45,846 nucleotides of DNA from Candidatus Colinaster equi (GCA_018064425.1 JAGHVF010000050.1:1-45846), one strand, 5' to 3'; shown: positions 7,398-16,656, counted from the first letter of the stretch. A program made the numbers and translations. Notes: generated by a model from the letters alone, not told the origin.

Positions 7398-8591
7398 CTA
7401 TTTGTCACTTAGCGAATCAATAATTCTCTCAAATCTAGAAATCAAATCATCATATGTCATGATATCTGCTATATTTTTATATTGTCGTTTTATTAATTCA
7501 AAATCTCGTATCTGTTGCTCATCAAACTCCTTACTGCGACCAATAATAAGTATACCTTGCGGATTCACAACTTGAGGAAGCACCCCCTGTGGCAACATCT
7601 CTGTCAATTTCACAAAAAAATTATCCTTTTCTCTGTTTAGACAATTTAAGCAAAAGATATATTTCTCTATTTGTTGAATTGCTCCTGCAAAATCTCTTAC
7701 CGGAACATAATTATTTCTATACGATGCCTGCTTTGTCAAAACACTCACACTAGGTTTCTTTATTTCCATAACATCAATGAAACCGTTAGCATCAACCAAT
7801 ATAAAATCCGGACGTTTATCGTATCCATCCACTCCTTGAAATGTAAATTCCCTTGTACTAAATATGTATTGTGGATATAACAGTTTCATTATCTCTTCAA
7901 TTCTTAGTTGCCATACAGTTTCACTCGTATGTTCTGCTTCCTCCAGCAAATTTTTCAATTCAGATAATGCTATCGCAAATTGTTCCCTTCGTATTTTCCT
8001 ATTAAAATCTTGAATATTTAAATTTTCATTCTTCAAATAGGCATGTTCTCTTTTTTCAATATAATTTTCATACTCATGTTCACATTTATCACTTTGGGGA
8101 ACAAATTCTTTAACTATTGTTGCAATCCGCTTATGTGCATACTTTTTCAACTCTGTAGAATTAGGAAATATCTCTATTAATGCCTTGTATTTACTTTGTG
8201 AAATACTATAACCATCTGAATGTTCATCATCTCCAATATACATATTTCCATCAATAACTTGGTCTATTTTCTTCAACACAGATATATTTTTATTTGCAAC
8301 AAACATTTTCGGATTAAACTTCATATTCTCGGAAAAGAAAAACACATGCTCTGTTCCAACAACCGCCTGATTAATTTCTATATATCCATCAACCACTTTT
8401 CCTATAGCAAAACATATGGAATCATCATCAAATTCTTCCACATCTCTCAGCATACTTTGTTCTACCCAAAAAGTATTTTTAATATTGTACCCATCTTCAA
8501 TTCTTATTTTATTCAGAATTTCACTCACGCCATAAAGTGGTGTATAAATCACAATAAGTTCACTGTTTTGCTTCACAAATTCAAACGACAT
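7398..8591 (-). CDS. sduA: SduA, Shedu defence nuclease (DUF4263)
   Basis: This 397-residue protein has a C-terminal DUF4263 domain at about 220-390, the hallmark of Shedu. The PD-(D/E)XK core is readable: RPDFILVDANG with Asp262, then VMEIKKP with Glu276 and Lys278. The family block GAIQQIEKY (about 303-311) and PQGILIIGR (about 344-352) follow. Residues 1-170 look unrelated to the nuclease and probably form the sensing part. Shedu usually works as a single gene. Here it leads a six-gene minus-strand run. GGAGG lies 6 nt before ATG, and a promoter is seen at 8635-8663. Confidence 0.86.
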   Translation of the reverse strand: MSFEFVKQNSELIVIYTPLYGVSEILNKIRIEDGYNIKNTFWVEQSMLRDVEEFDDDSICFAIGKVVDGYIEINQAVVGTEHVFFFSENMKFNPKMFVANKNISVLKKIDQVIDGNMYIGDDEHSDGYSISQSKYKALIEIFPNSTELKKYAHKRIATIVKEFVPQSDKCEHEYENYIEKREHAYLKNENLNIQDFNRKIRREQFAIALSELKNLLEEAEHTSETVWQLRIEEIMKLLYPQYIFSTREFTFQGVDGYDKRPDFILVDANGFIDVMEIKKPSVSVLTKQASYRNNYVPVRDFAGAIQQIEKYIFCLNCLNREKDNFFVKLTEMLPQGVLPQVVNPQGILIIGRSKEFDEQQIRDFELIKRQYKNIADIMTYDDLISRFERIIDSLSDK

Positions 8592-8634
8592 CTATATCCT
8601 CCAATGCCAATGTATTATCTTTCACACTTTATCT

Positions 8635-8663
8635 ATCATACTACATAATAATCTTATTTCCAA
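8635..8663 (-). promoter_or_regulatory. Promoter of the defence operon
   Basis: On the minus strand TTGGAA (8658-8663) and TATGAT (8635-8640) are separated by 17 bp, 44 bp before sduA. A TCGCA/TGCGA palindrome (8671-8686) abuts the -35. A 12-bp atgatggtcact (8716-8727) is identical to 3932-3943 in the AlbA_2 gene. These suggest that the same TGGTCA-binding factor may act here. Confidence 0.55.
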
Positions 8664-8770
8664 CGAACTTTCGCACATTCTTGCGATTTTTTCTTTAATT
8701 TACACACCAATGTCCATGATGGTCACTTTTCTAACAATTCTTCTGCTCCAACAAGAGAGCTCCCTATTTA

Positions 8771-9310
8771 CTACATATACCATATCAAATCAAAATGAAT
8801 CAAAATCGCAAACACCACTACTGCAAATATTACACATCCCAACGGAAATAACATCTTTTCCGCAAACCAATCCGCAAAACTTTTTCTAGCGTAATAGCAG
8901 CTTCTATATCTCTTTTTCGGGCCCCGCAGATGATGCTTCTCCCGAAACTTATCCCATGCATTCTTCCCCCTTTCCCTATCGAGCTCTTCTTCTGTTTCTT
9001 TTAGCCTGCTGTTCAGATACCGATAACTGCTCCTCTCGCTTTCTATCTTCCGCTCTAGGCGTTCCTTTTGTTCTTCCTTTTGTTGCAAGAGCCTCGCGTA
9101 TGCTGCGTCTTTCTCCCGGAGCGACTTCTCCAGCTGTGAAATCCTCGATTCCTTCTGGTCTATCACCTGTGCCTGTTCCTTCAAGAGCGTCTTGCACTTG
9201 CTGATAGTATCCTGCAAGCTCTGCATCTTCTGCTGCTCTTCTGATTCGTTCCTCTTCATCGTCTCGCAAGATTCCATTTCTACGTTCATCATATAATGAT
9301 AATTTGCCAT
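8771..9310 (-). CDS. Coiled-coil protein with one C-terminal membrane helix
   Basis: I recognise no family. The 179-residue product has a long charged coiled coil (about 20-115), a basic patch (KKRYRSCYYARK, about 130-145) and one hydrophobic helix near the C-terminus (CVIFAVVVFAILI), which suggests a tail-anchored protein. I start at ATG 9310 because the strong AAAGGAGGG ends 9 nt before it. The in-frame GTG at 9331 overlaps that ribosome site. The gene is divergent from the XRE regulator at 9546. It probably shares the regulatory region of five palindromes, which the regulator could use to control both directions. Confidence 0.6.
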   Translation of the reverse strand: MANYHYMMNVEMESCETMKRNESEEQQKMQSLQDTISKCKTLLKEQAQVIDQKESRISQLEKSLREKDAAYARLLQQKEEQKERLERKIESERSSYRYLNSRLKETEEELDRERGKNAWDKFREKHHLRGPKKRYRSCYYARKSFADWFAEKMLFPLGCVIFAVVVFAILIHFDLIWYM

Positions 9311-9332
9311 TCTTTTCATCCCTCCTTTCACA

Positions 9333-9515
9333 TTTACGTTTCTTGTATTTTATATTTTACGAATATCGTATGTTTAATATATCACTTACTATTTGTATTG
9401 TCAATACATCGTACAACATACTATTACGTTTTTCGTAATTCTGTATTTTATAATTTTCTCTTTTATGTTTTTCGTAAATGTGATATGATAGTAATATATT
9501 TATGTATTTCGTAAA
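9333..9515. promoter_or_regulatory. Five TTTACG-N5-CGTAAA operator-like palindromes between divergent genes
   Basis: 17-bp sites occur at 9333-9349 (degenerate right half), 9356-9372, 9423-9439 (ATTACG-TTTTT-CGTAAT), 9462-9478 and 9499-9515. All fit TTTAYG-N5-CGTAAA. A TATAAT at 9449-9454 lies between two of them. Placement between the coiled-coil gene and the XRE gene points to autoregulation by the XRE protein. Confidence 0.7.
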
Positions 9516-9545
9516 TTATTTTTGTATGAACATGGGAGGCTTCTT

Positions 9546-10028
9546 ATGGGAGATGGAATAAAGCTCAAGAAATATTTAGACGAAAAAGGCACCAATGTCC
9601 GTCAAATTGCAAAAGCAACCGGAATTAGTGCCACTACGTTATATACCATTATTCAAAAGGATTCAAATATCAGATTTGATTTTGCGCTCAGATTAGCAAA
9701 TGAATTGGAAATTGATGTGAACGAAATTTGTTCTGCAGTACCATTTTCCGGCGAATTGAAAGAAGAAGAAATCTATCCAACTCTTCCGAATGGTTTAAAT
9801 GGTGCCTTGGACTCCAGTAGAGTAAAGACATACTTAAAAAATTCTATGTATCCTCTTATGCATTTATTTGGAAAGAACAGCATGCCGGATGTAGATAATC
9901 TCTTAACATCCTTCTATCAGCTTGATGATGAAGCCAGGAAGGAAGTTGTTGAAACAATACAGTTCAAGCTGCAGTATCACAAGGATCCTGAACGTGCAGA
10001 GCAGATAAAACAAATAAAAGGTTGGTAA
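9546..10028 (+). CDS. XRE-family transcriptional regulator
   Basis: The 160-residue product has an N-terminal helix-turn-helix at about 5-60 (VRQIAKATGISATTLYTIIQ, then a second half rich in Leu/Ala). The C-terminal half is helical and lacks a recognised effector domain. ATG 9546 is chosen because GGGAGGC ends 5 nt before it. An upstream TTG at 9522 lacks a site. It is one of only two plus-strand genes of any size in the first 34 kb, divergent from the coiled-coil gene, with five matching palindromes in the shared upstream region. Probable island repressor. Confidence 0.8.
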   Translation: MGDGIKLKKYLDEKGTNVRQIAKATGISATTLYTIIQKDSNIRFDFALRLANELEIDVNEICSAVPFSGELKEEEIYPTLPNGLNGALDSSRVKTYLKNSMYPLMHLFGKNSMPDVDNLLTSFYQLDDEARKEVVETIQFKLQYHKDPERAEQIKQIKGW

Positions 10029-10031
10029 AAT

Positions 10032-10062
10032 GAAAGAGACACCGTCAAGTGTCTCTTTCTTC
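10032..10062 (+). terminator. Terminator of the XRE gene
   Basis: GAAAGAGACAC (10032-10042) and GTGTCTCTTTC (10049-10059) are a perfect 11-bp stem with a 6-nt loop, followed by TTCT. It starts 3 bp after the stop codon and also faces the convergent methyltransferase gene, so it may work in both directions. Confidence 0.8.
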
Positions 10063-10084
10063 TACATATTACCAGATTGATATT

Positions 10085-11194
10085 CTATTTCCATCCATAT
10101 GAAATCATCATTCCACCAGCTTTGGTAAGTGCTACTTCCCCTTCATGTTTTTTCAAATATCGTACAATTCCGTTCTGCTGACTGCAATACTCTTCTGCTT
10201 CTTTTCGGCTCATTCCACGATTCATAAAGTATAGTATATTTTCCTCTGTTTCTCTTTCAGTTTTAGAATCATCCCAGTGATCCGCTTTAATAATACTATT
10301 TAGTATCTCACTATAATCTTCTTGTTCTGGTTCTAAAAAAGTAACTTTATCGTTCATTCTGCATGCAACATCTCTCAAGCCTGCTTTTTTCATATAGTGC
10401 GGAACTTTCATTGAAATAGAATAGTCTCTATTTTGCTTCTCTAGTTCTGTCTTCCATAGTTTTTCTAATCCATCATGCTGACACAGTGCTTGATAGTCCA
10501 TTCCCTTTACATATAGTCCACAAGATTCAAATTCGCGATTACACTCAATACTGATAACAATTCCATTTTGCTTTGCCATTCCAATCATTTTTTGTAGCAT
10601 CTTCTCACCATCATCTACATGTCTTAAAACAGCCTGGCTAATCACCATATCATATTTTTTTACAGTGTCAAAATTCATGATATCATCACATATGAACACA
10701 GCATCTATATCTAGACCAGAATATATGCTTTTTGCAGCATTTACTAATTCTTTAGAAAAATCTATGCCAACATATTTGCTCCCTTCCGGTAGCATAGGCA
10801 TAATCAATAGTCCTAATGCACCGAAACCGCATCCGCAATCCAACACATTAATTGGTGAATCTATCTTCCAAACATCATTAATCAAAAAACGGAGATAATC
10901 TTCATTCCAAAATGATTTTCTTGTTCTTTGTAAATACTCAAAACATTTATCCCAATACTCTGACACTCCAGAATTAGAAGATATGTATTCTTGTTCCAAA
11001 GGTGTAAGGCCTAGAAGTGCATCTACAGAGATTCCAAAGAAACTACTAATCTGTGGCAGCATTGAAATATCGGGATATACTACACCGTTTTCCCATTTGC
11101 TTATTGTTTGGTAGGATACATTCAGAACATCTCCTAATTCCTGCTGTGTTAAATTGTTTTGTTTTCGTAACTGTGCTAGTTTGAAATTCATCAT
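10085..11194 (-). CDS. XRE regulator fused to a class I SAM-dependent methyltransferase
   Basis: Residues 1-65 form a typical XRE/Cro HTH (LAQLRKQNNLTQQELGDVLN, then SYQTISKWENG). Residues from about 115 form a Rossmann methyltransferase with motif I VLDCGCGFGALGL and the acidic loop YVGIDFSKELV. Such fusions are frequent in Firmicutes. The methyl acceptor is not predictable, and they may be small-molecule methyltransferases that regulate their own expression. It lies near the right end of the island and points away from the XRE gene's terminator. It need not be part of the defence system. Confidence 0.75.
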   Translation of the reverse strand: MMNFKLAQLRKQNNLTQQELGDVLNVSYQTISKWENGVVYPDISMLPQISSFFGISVDALLGLTPLEQEYISSNSGVSEYWDKCFEYLQRTRKSFWNEDYLRFLINDVWKIDSPINVLDCGCGFGALGLLIMPMLPEGSKYVGIDFSKELVNAAKSIYSGLDIDAVFICDDIMNFDTVKKYDMVISQAVLRHVDDGEKMLQKMIGMAKQNGIVISIECNREFESCGLYVKGMDYQALCQHDGLEKLWKTELEKQNRDYSISMKVPHYMKKAGLRDVACRMNDKVTFLEPEQEDYSEILNSIIKADHWDDSKTERETEENILYFMNRGMSRKEAEEYCSQQNGIVRYLKKHEGEVALTKAGGMMISYGWK

Positions 11195-11292
11195 ATAATA
11201 TACCGCCTTCTTTTTTTCTTAATCATAACTGTTCATACACTGCTCTGTATTTATTTCATTAGGCGAAAGTATTCTCATGTTTTGCGAATAAT

Positions 11293-11915
11293 CTATAATT
11301 TAAATAACTCCAGCAACTCAACCAAATCATTTACTGTGTTATCAGGCGCTTCATCTTCTTTACAAATATTCCAAAGTCCACCAAATCCTTGCTTTATCCA
11401 AATAGTTTTTATACCCATCCTCTTTGCTGGTACAATGTCATTATCAATTCTATCCCCGATCATTACTGCATTTTCCGGCTTACATCCGCTTCGCTCCAAA
11501 GCAATCTGATAAATTCTGGGATCCGGCTTTGCTACACCTTCTTCGGCAGAAGCAATTACCAAATCAATGTATTTCAAAATACCATGTTGTTGTAAACGCT
11601 CTGCTGTTCCCAATTCTTGATTTGCGATAACACCAATTTTATATGTTTTACATAACTGTTCCAGACAAGATACTGTCTCTTTATATAAGACTACATCATC
11701 AAAATACCATTTCTGCTTCGGAAGCCCTAAGAGCTTGGTCACTTCCAAATCACCTTTTTATTCTCTTTGTAGAAGTTGATTGCAAGTTCATATATTTCTT
11801 CATAAGATTTATTTGCTGCCCCCGCCATATCTCGCATCCTATGTTCATATGCTTTTTCCTCATTTATCAAAGTGGAACCAACATCAAAAAATAACCATTC
11901 TATATCTTTTAACAT
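11293..11915 (-). pseudogene. HAD-family hydrolase split by a frameshift
   Basis: The first 58 codons (ATG 11915 to TGA 11739) encode a HAD N-terminus with the nucleophile motif FFDVGSTL and end at a stop. A second frame, overlapping from about 11748, carries the rest of the fold: IGVIANQE, then KPDPRIYQIALERSG and the acidic motif MIGDRIDNDI. Together they give the usual 205-215 residues. The join lies in AATAAAAAGG (complement of 11753-11762). One extra A there would restore NKKGDLEVTK. A GGAAGGA site precedes the N-terminal ATG. A base deletion in the A-run is the simplest explanation. A sequencing error or -1 slippage cannot be excluded. Confidence 0.75.
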
Positions 11916-11950
11916 TTACTTCGTCCTTCCTTCTACAAACAGTACTTAAT

Positions 11951-11973
11951 TTCTTGGCACCGTTTTGGCACCA
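11951..11973 (+). repeat. Right copy of 23-bp arm-like repeat
   Basis: ttcttggcaccgttttggca plus cca matches 481-503 at 20 of 23 positions, in direct orientation. It lies 108 bp from the tuf stop codon, at the right island boundary. Read on the minus strand, its GGTGCC repeat is of the type that I associate with clostridial integrative-element ends (inference). Confidence 0.5.
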
Positions 11974-12010
11974 GACACGCAATAACAATCCGCTATCTCA
12001 CAATATTAAA

Positions 12011-12046
12011 CGTAAAAAGGCTTCCCGAGAAATCTCGGAAAGCCTT
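12011..12046 (-). terminator. Terminator of tuf
   Basis: On the minus strand AAGGCTTTCCGAG pairs with CTCGGGAAGCCTT around an ATTT loop, followed by TTTTTACG. It lies 35 bp past the stop codon. It differs completely from the terminator behind the detached tuf tail (258-294), as expected if the island supplied this end. Confidence 0.85.
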
Positions 12047-12080
12047 GAATTTACTAGGTTTGTTAAACAATCAACAAGGA

Positions 12081-13271
12081 TTACTCGATGATTGTAGCAA
12101 CTCTACCAGAACCTACTGTACGTCCACCTTCACGGATAGCGAATGTAAGACCCTGCTCCATAGCGATTGGATGGATGAGCTCGATTGTCATCTCGATGTT
12201 ATCGCCAGGCATACACATCTCTGTACCTGCAGGAAGGTTACATACACCAGTTACGTCTGTTGTTCTGAAGTAGAACTGAGGACGATAGTTGTTGAAGAAA
12301 GGTGTATGACGTCCACCTTCATCCTTATTAAGAACGTAAACCTGAGCTGTAAACTTTGTATGGCATGTTACTGTACCAGGCTTAGCAAGGATCTGTCCAC
12401 GCTCGATATCTGTTCTCTGGATACCTCTAAGAAGTACACCAACGTTATCTCCGGCATATGCCTCATCAAGAAGCTTTCTGAACATCTCGATACCAGTTAC
12501 TACAGACTTCTGCGTCTCTTCCTTGATACCAACGATTTCAACTTCTTCTGACATCTTAAGAGTACCACGCTCTACTCTACCAGTTGCAACTGTACCACGA
12601 CCTGTGATAGAGAATACATCCTCGATAGGCATAAGGAAAGGCTTATCTGTCTCACGTACAGGATCAGGAATGTATGAATCTACTGTATCCATAAGCTCCA
12701 TGATCTTATCGCCCCACTCACCGTTAGGATCTTCAAGAGCCTTAAGAGCTGAACCCTTAATGATAGGACAACCTGTGAAATCATACTCCTCAAGCTGCTC
12801 TGTTACTTCCATCTCAACGAGCTCAAGAAGCTCAGGATCGTCAACCATATCACACTTGTTAAGGAATACTACGATGTAAGGTACACCTACCTGACGAGAA
12901 AGAAGGATATGCTCCTTTGTCTGTGCCATAACACCATCAGTTGCAGCAACAACAAGGATAGCACCATCCATCTGAGCAGCACCAGTGATCATGTTCTTTA
13001 CATAATCAGCATGGCCTGGGCAGTCAACGTGTGCATAGTGACGCTTATCTGTCTGGTACTCGATATGAGCTGTAGAAATTGTGATACCTCTTTCTCTCTC
13101 TTCTGGAGCCTTATCGATATTCTCAAAATCAACCTTTGCATTACCATCAACTCTCTCAGAAAGGACCTTTGAGATAGCAGCTGTAAGAGTTGTCTTACCA
13201 TGATCTACGTGTCCAATAGTACCAATGTTACAATGTGCCTTAGAACCTCTTTCGAATTTAGCCTTTGCCAT
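12081..13271 (-). CDS. tuf: Elongation factor Tu
   Basis: The 396-residue GTPase delivers aminoacyl-tRNA to the ribosome. It has G1 GHVDHGKTT (about 20-28), G3 DCPGHADY and G4 NKCD, and the complete C-terminus [17 protein letters not shown]. It is full length for bacterial EF-Tu. It ends the str operon but also has its own promoter (13359-13387). The last 54 bp are duplicated at 328-381, so the present 3' end may have been supplied by the island without changing the protein. An AGGAGG site precedes the ATG. Confidence 0.98.
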   Translation of the reverse strand: MAKAKFERGSKAHCNIGTIGHVDHGKTTLTAAISKVLSERVDGNAKVDFENIDKAPEERERGITISTAHIEYQTDKRHYAHVDCPGHADYVKNMITGAAQMDGAILVVAATDGVMAQTKEHILLSRQVGVPYIVVFLNKCDMVDDPELLELVEMEVTEQLEEYDFTGCPIIKGSALKALEDPNGEWGDKIMELMDTVDSYIPDPVRETDKPFLMPIEDVFSITGRGTVATGRVERGTLKMSEEVEIVGIKEETQKSVVTGIEMFRKLLDEAYAGDNVGVLLRGIQRTDIERGQILAKPGTVTCHTKFTAQVYVLNKDEGGRHTPFFNNYRPQFYFRTTDVTGVCNLPAGTEMCMPGDNIEMTIELIHPIAMEQGLTFAIREGGRTVGSGRVATIIE

Positions 13272-13322
13272 TTTTACTTTCCTCCTAGAAAAATAATTAT
13301 CTTTAAATTAATGTTACAAAAT

Positions 13323-13341
13323 ATCTCCCCATTCCGGAGAT
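13323..13341 (-). promoter_or_regulatory. Leader hairpin before tuf
   Basis: On the minus strand ATCTCC-ggaatgg-GGAGAT is followed by ATTTTG. It lies between the tuf promoter and the tuf start, so it would be transcribed in the tuf leader. It could be a weak attenuator or RNA-stabilising stem. No T-tract strong enough for a clear terminator is present. Confidence 0.35.
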
Positions 13342-13358
13342 TAGCTCGACTATCTACG

Positions 13359-13387
13359 ATTATATTAAAAATCAATCAGATTATCAA
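13359..13387 (-). promoter_or_regulatory. Promoter for tuf
   Basis: On the minus strand TTGATA (13382-13387) and TATAAT (13359-13364) are spaced by exactly 17 bp. They lie just past the fusA stop and about 88 bp before tuf. EF-Tu can therefore be expressed independently of the str operon promoter. Confidence 0.75.
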
Positions 13388-13400
13388 GCATTTTTACCTA

Positions 13401-15521
13401 TTAGTTGTTTGCCTTTGCAGCAAGAACCTTATCAGCTACGTTCTTTGGAACTGCCTCATATTTCTCGAAGAACATTGAGTAGTTACCACGACCCTGTGTC
13501 TTAGAACGAAGGTCTGTAGAGTAACCGAACATTTCTGCAAGCGGAACATATCCTCTTACAATCTTACCGCCGCCAAGATCATCCATACCCTCGATACGAC
13601 CACGACGAGAGTTGATATCACCGATAACATCTCCCATGTACTCTTCAGGCATAGTAACCTCAACCTTCATGATTGGCTCAAGAAGTACAGGTGAAGCCTT
13701 TGCCATCGCTTCCTTGAAGCACATAGAACCGGCAATATGGAATGCCATTTCTGATGAATCGACTTCATGGTATGAACCATCATAAACAGTAGCATGAATA
13801 CCAACAACCGGGAATCCACCAAGTGAACCGGCCTTTGTTGCTTCTTCGATACCTTCGCCGACTGAAGGGATGTACTCCTTAGGAATAGCACCACCGACAA
13901 CCTCTGAATCGAACTTGAACAACTCTTCACCGTTAGCATCCATAGGCTCGAAACGAACCTTACAATGACCGTACTGACCACGACCACCTGACTGCTTAGC
14001 ATATTTGTATTCCTGATCAACAGGCTTTGTAAATGTCTCTTTGTATGCAACCTGAGGTGCACCAACATTAGCTTCAACCTTGAACTCACGAAGAAGTCTG
14101 TCTACAATGATTTCCAAGTGAAGCTCGCCCATTCCGGCGATGATTGTCTGACCTGTCTCCTGATCTGTATGAGCACGGAATGTAGGATCTTCTTCAGCAA
14201 GTTTAGCAAGTGCCTCACCAAGCTTACCCTGTCCTGCCTTAGTCTTTGGCTCGATAGCGAGCTCGATAACCGGCTCAGGGAACTCCATAGACTCAAGGAT
14301 TACAGGATGCTGCTCATCACAGATTGTATCACCTGTACCTGTAAGCTTAAATCCAACTGCAGCTGCGATATCACCAGAGTAAACCTTATCAAGCTCAGCT
14401 CTGTGATTAGCATGCATCTGGAGAATACGACCTACACGCTCTTTCTTATTCTTTGTTGCATTAAGTACATAAGAACCTGCGTTCAATGTACCGGAATATA
14501 CTCTGAAGAATGCAAGCTTTCCAACGAATGGATCAGCCATAATCTTGAAAGCAAGTGCTGCGAACGGCTCTTCATCAGATGAATGACGCTCGATCTCATT
14601 TCCTTCCATATCTGTTCCCTTAATAGCAGGGATATCAAGTGGAGAAGGCATGAATTCAATAACAGCATCAAGAAGTTTCTGAACTCCCTTATTTCTGTAT
14701 GCTGTACCACAGCAAACAGGAACTGCTGTACACTCGCAAGTTGCCTTACGAAGTACCTTCTTCATCTCTTCAACTGAAGGCTCTTCACCCTCAAGGTACA
14801 TCATCATAAGCTCATCATCAAGCTCGCAAATCTTCTCAACGAGCTCTTCACGATACTTATCAGCCTCTTCCTTCATATCATCAGGAATAGCTGTAATTGA
14901 AATATCTTCGCCCTTATCATCATTATAGATGTAAGCTTCCATTTCAAACAAATCGATGATTCCCTTAAAATCGTCTTCTTTACCGATAGGTAACTGAAGA
15001 ACGATTGCATTCTTACCAAGTCTTGTACGGATCTGATCAACAGCTCCGTAGAAATTCGCACCCAAGATATCCATCTTGTTGATGAATGCCATTCTTGGTA
15101 CGTTGTATGTATCAGCCTGACGCCATACGTTCTCTGACTGTGGCTCAACACCACCCTTTGCACAGAATACACCTACGGCACCGTCAAGAACTCTAAGTGA
15201 ACGCTCAACTTCTACTGTAAAGTCTACGTGTCCGGGTGTATCAATGATATTGATACGATGCTCAAGAGCTCCTGCTTTTGCCTTGCAGTGATCCTGCAAT
15301 GTCCAATGGCATGTTGTAGCGGCTGATGTAATAGTGATACCTCTTTCCTGCTCCTGCTCCATCCAGTCCATGGTAGCTGAACCATCATGAGTCTCACCAA
15401 TCTTATGATTTACACCAGTATAATAGAGGATACGCTCAGTTGTTGTTGTCTTACCGGCATCAATATGAGCCATAATACCTATATTTCTGGTTCTATCTAA
15501 TGGATATTCTCTTTCAGCCAA
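13401..15521 (-). CDS. fusA: Elongation factor G
   Basis: The 706-residue translocation GTPase is of normal length, with G1 [11 protein letters not shown]3 DTPGHVDF and G4 NKMD near the N-terminus and the usual domains II-V. The start codon is TTG (15521) after a strong AGGAGG. The [11 protein letters not shown]-terminus and the spacing leave no better ATG. It begins 18 bp after rpsG in the str operon. Confidence 0.98.
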   Translation of the reverse strand: MAEREYPLDRTRNIGIMAHIDAGKTTTTERILYYTGVNHKIGETHDGSATMDWMEQEQERGITITSAATTCHWTLQDHCKAKAGALEHRINIIDTPGHVDFTVEVERSLRVLDGAVGVFCAKGGVEPQSENVWRQADTYNVPRMAFINKMDILGANFYGAVDQIRTRLGKNAIVLQLPIGKEDDFKGIIDLFEMEAYIYNDDKGEDISITAIPDDMKEEADKYREELVEKICELDDELMMMYLEGEEPSVEEMKKVLRKATCECTAVPVCCGTAYRNKGVQKLLDAVIEFMPSPLDIPAIKGTDMEGNEIERHSSDEEPFAALAFKIMADPFVGKLAFFRVYSGTLNAGSYVLNATKNKKERVGRILQMHANHRAELDKVYSGDIAAAVGFKLTGTGDTICDEQHPVILESMEFPEPVIELAIEPKTKAGQGKLGEALAKLAEEDPTFRAHTDQETGQTIIAGMGELHLEIIVDRLLREFKVEANVGAPQVAYKETFTKPVDQEYKYAKQSGGRGQYGHCKVRFEPMDANGEELFKFDSEVVGGAIPKEYIPSVGEGIEEATKAGSLGGFPVVGIHATVYDGSYHEVDSSEMAFHIAGSMCFKEAMAKASPVLLEPIMKVEVTMPEEYMGDVIGDINSRRGRIEGMDDLGGGKIVRGYVPLAEMFGYSTDLRSKTQGRGNYSMFFEKYEAVPKNVADKVLAAKANN

Positions 15522-15539
15522 GGTTTTTTCCTCCTATTA

Positions 15540-16010
15540 TTAGAATCTGTAATGAGCAAATGCCTTGTTTGCCTCTGCCATCTTGTGCATGTCTTCTTTT
15601 CTCTTTACTGCAGCACCTGTATTGTTTGCAGCATCAAGAATCTCGTTAGCAAGTCTTTCTTCCATGGTCTTCTCTCCACGCTTACGTGAAAACATTGTAA
15701 GCCATCTAAGACCAAGTGCCTGACGACGATCAGGTCTAACTTCGATAGGTACCTGATATGTGGCACCACCGATACGTCTTGCCTTAACTTCAAGAACAGG
15801 CATGATATTGTTCATTGCCTCTTCAAATACTTCGAGAGCAGGCTTTCCGGCCTTCTCCTCTACTGTAGCAAATGCGCCGTATACGATCTTCTGAGCAACA
15901 CCCTTCTTACCATCAAGCATAACGTTGTTGATAAGCTTTGTTACTACCTTGTTGTCGTATAAAGGATCTGCTAATACATCTCTTTTCTGAATATGTCCTT
16001 TACGTGGCAC
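15540..16010 (-). CDS. rpsG: 30S ribosomal protein S7
   Basis: The 156-residue primary binding protein of the 16S 3' domain is complete, with [17 protein letters not shown] at the N-terminus and the [11 protein letters not shown] block. The start is GTG 16010. GGAGGG lies 7 nt before it and the protein then begins PRKGH, as in the family. The longer frame from 16055 would add 15 residues not found in S7. The 148-bp gap to rpsL is long for this operon and could hold an S7 feedback site, although I cannot show one. Confidence 0.97.
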   Translation of the reverse strand: MPRKGHIQKRDVLADPLYDNKVVTKLINNVMLDGKKGVAQKIVYGAFATVEEKAGKPALEVFEEAMNNIMPVLEVKARRIGGATYQVPIEVRPDRRQALGLRWLTMFSRKRGEKTMEERLANEILDAANNTGAAVKRKEDMHKMAEANKAFAHYRF

Positions 16011-16142
16011 GATTCTTCCCTCCTTAATTATAATAATTAACTCATAGGTACTCACTTCGGGTCAAAACCCTTATTACTAGTGTCCGTGTCTTCTATCTGT
16101 AAACCAGAATTCCAACACAAAATTAGTCTACGTGGTACTATT

Positions 16143-16159
16143 ATTCACACAATGTGAAT
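16143..16159. repeat. Small inverted repeat at the rpsL stop
   Basis: ATTCACA-CAA-TGTGAAT is a perfect 7-bp inverted repeat that touches the rpsL stop codon. It lies at the start of the rpsL-rpsG spacer. It may contribute to RNA processing or S7 autoregulation (inference). There is no T-run. Confidence 0.35.
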
Positions 16160-16578
16160 TACTTTGAAGCCTTTGGTCTCTTAGCGCCGTACTTCGAACG
16201 CGCCTGCATACGGTTTGCAACACCTGCTGTATCAAGAGTACCACGGATAATGTGATATCTTGTACCAGGAAGGTCTTTTACTCTTCCACCACGGATAAGA
16301 ACAACACTATGCTCCTGAAGGTTATGACCTTCTCCAGGGATGTAGCTTGTTACTTCCATTCCGTTAGAAAGACGAACTCTGGCAATCTTACGAAGCGCTG
16401 AGTTAGGCTTTTTAGGAGTCGCTGTCTTAACAGCTGTGCACACACCTCTCTTCTGAGGAGAGTTAGTATCTACTGCCTTCTTGTGAAGAGAGTTGTAGCT
16501 CTTCAACAATGCAGGTGCTGTAGACTTCTTAACTGTGACCTGACGTCCTTTTCTTACTAACTGGTTAAATGTTGGCAT
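16159..16578 (-). CDS. rpsL: 30S ribosomal protein S12
   Basis: The 139-residue decoding-centre protein is complete. Both loops in which streptomycin-resistance changes usually arise are wild-type in appearance: [15 protein letters not shown] and [14 protein letters not shown]. It is the first gene of the str operon, with AGGAGGTGAAACAG before the ATG and a consensus promoter at 16657-16685. Confidence 0.97.
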   Translation of the reverse strand: MPTFNQLVRKGRQVTVKKSTAPALLKSYNSLHKKAVDTNSPQKRGVCTAVKTATPKKPNSALRKIARVRLSNGMEVTSYIPGEGHNLQEHSVVLIRGGRVKDLPGTRYHIIRGTLDTAGVANRMQARSKYGAKRPKASK

Positions 16579-16656
16579 TCTGTTTCACCTCCTATTTTTA
16601 TAGTTTGCCATGCGAAATTGCATCAAAAAAGACGGCATATTTACGCACGCTAGATT

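Noticed and set aside
8976..9269. 97-codon frame inside the coiled-coil gene region
   Set aside because: It is another frame of the same low-complexity Glu/Lys/Arg-rich sequence. The coiled-coil frame has the strong ribosome site and a membrane helix.
12045..12551. 168-codon plus-strand frame over tuf
   Set aside because: It is antisense to a complete tuf gene and arises from its codon bias.
14118..14582. 154-codon plus-strand frame over fusA
   Set aside because: Antisense shadow of EF-G, with no start signals.
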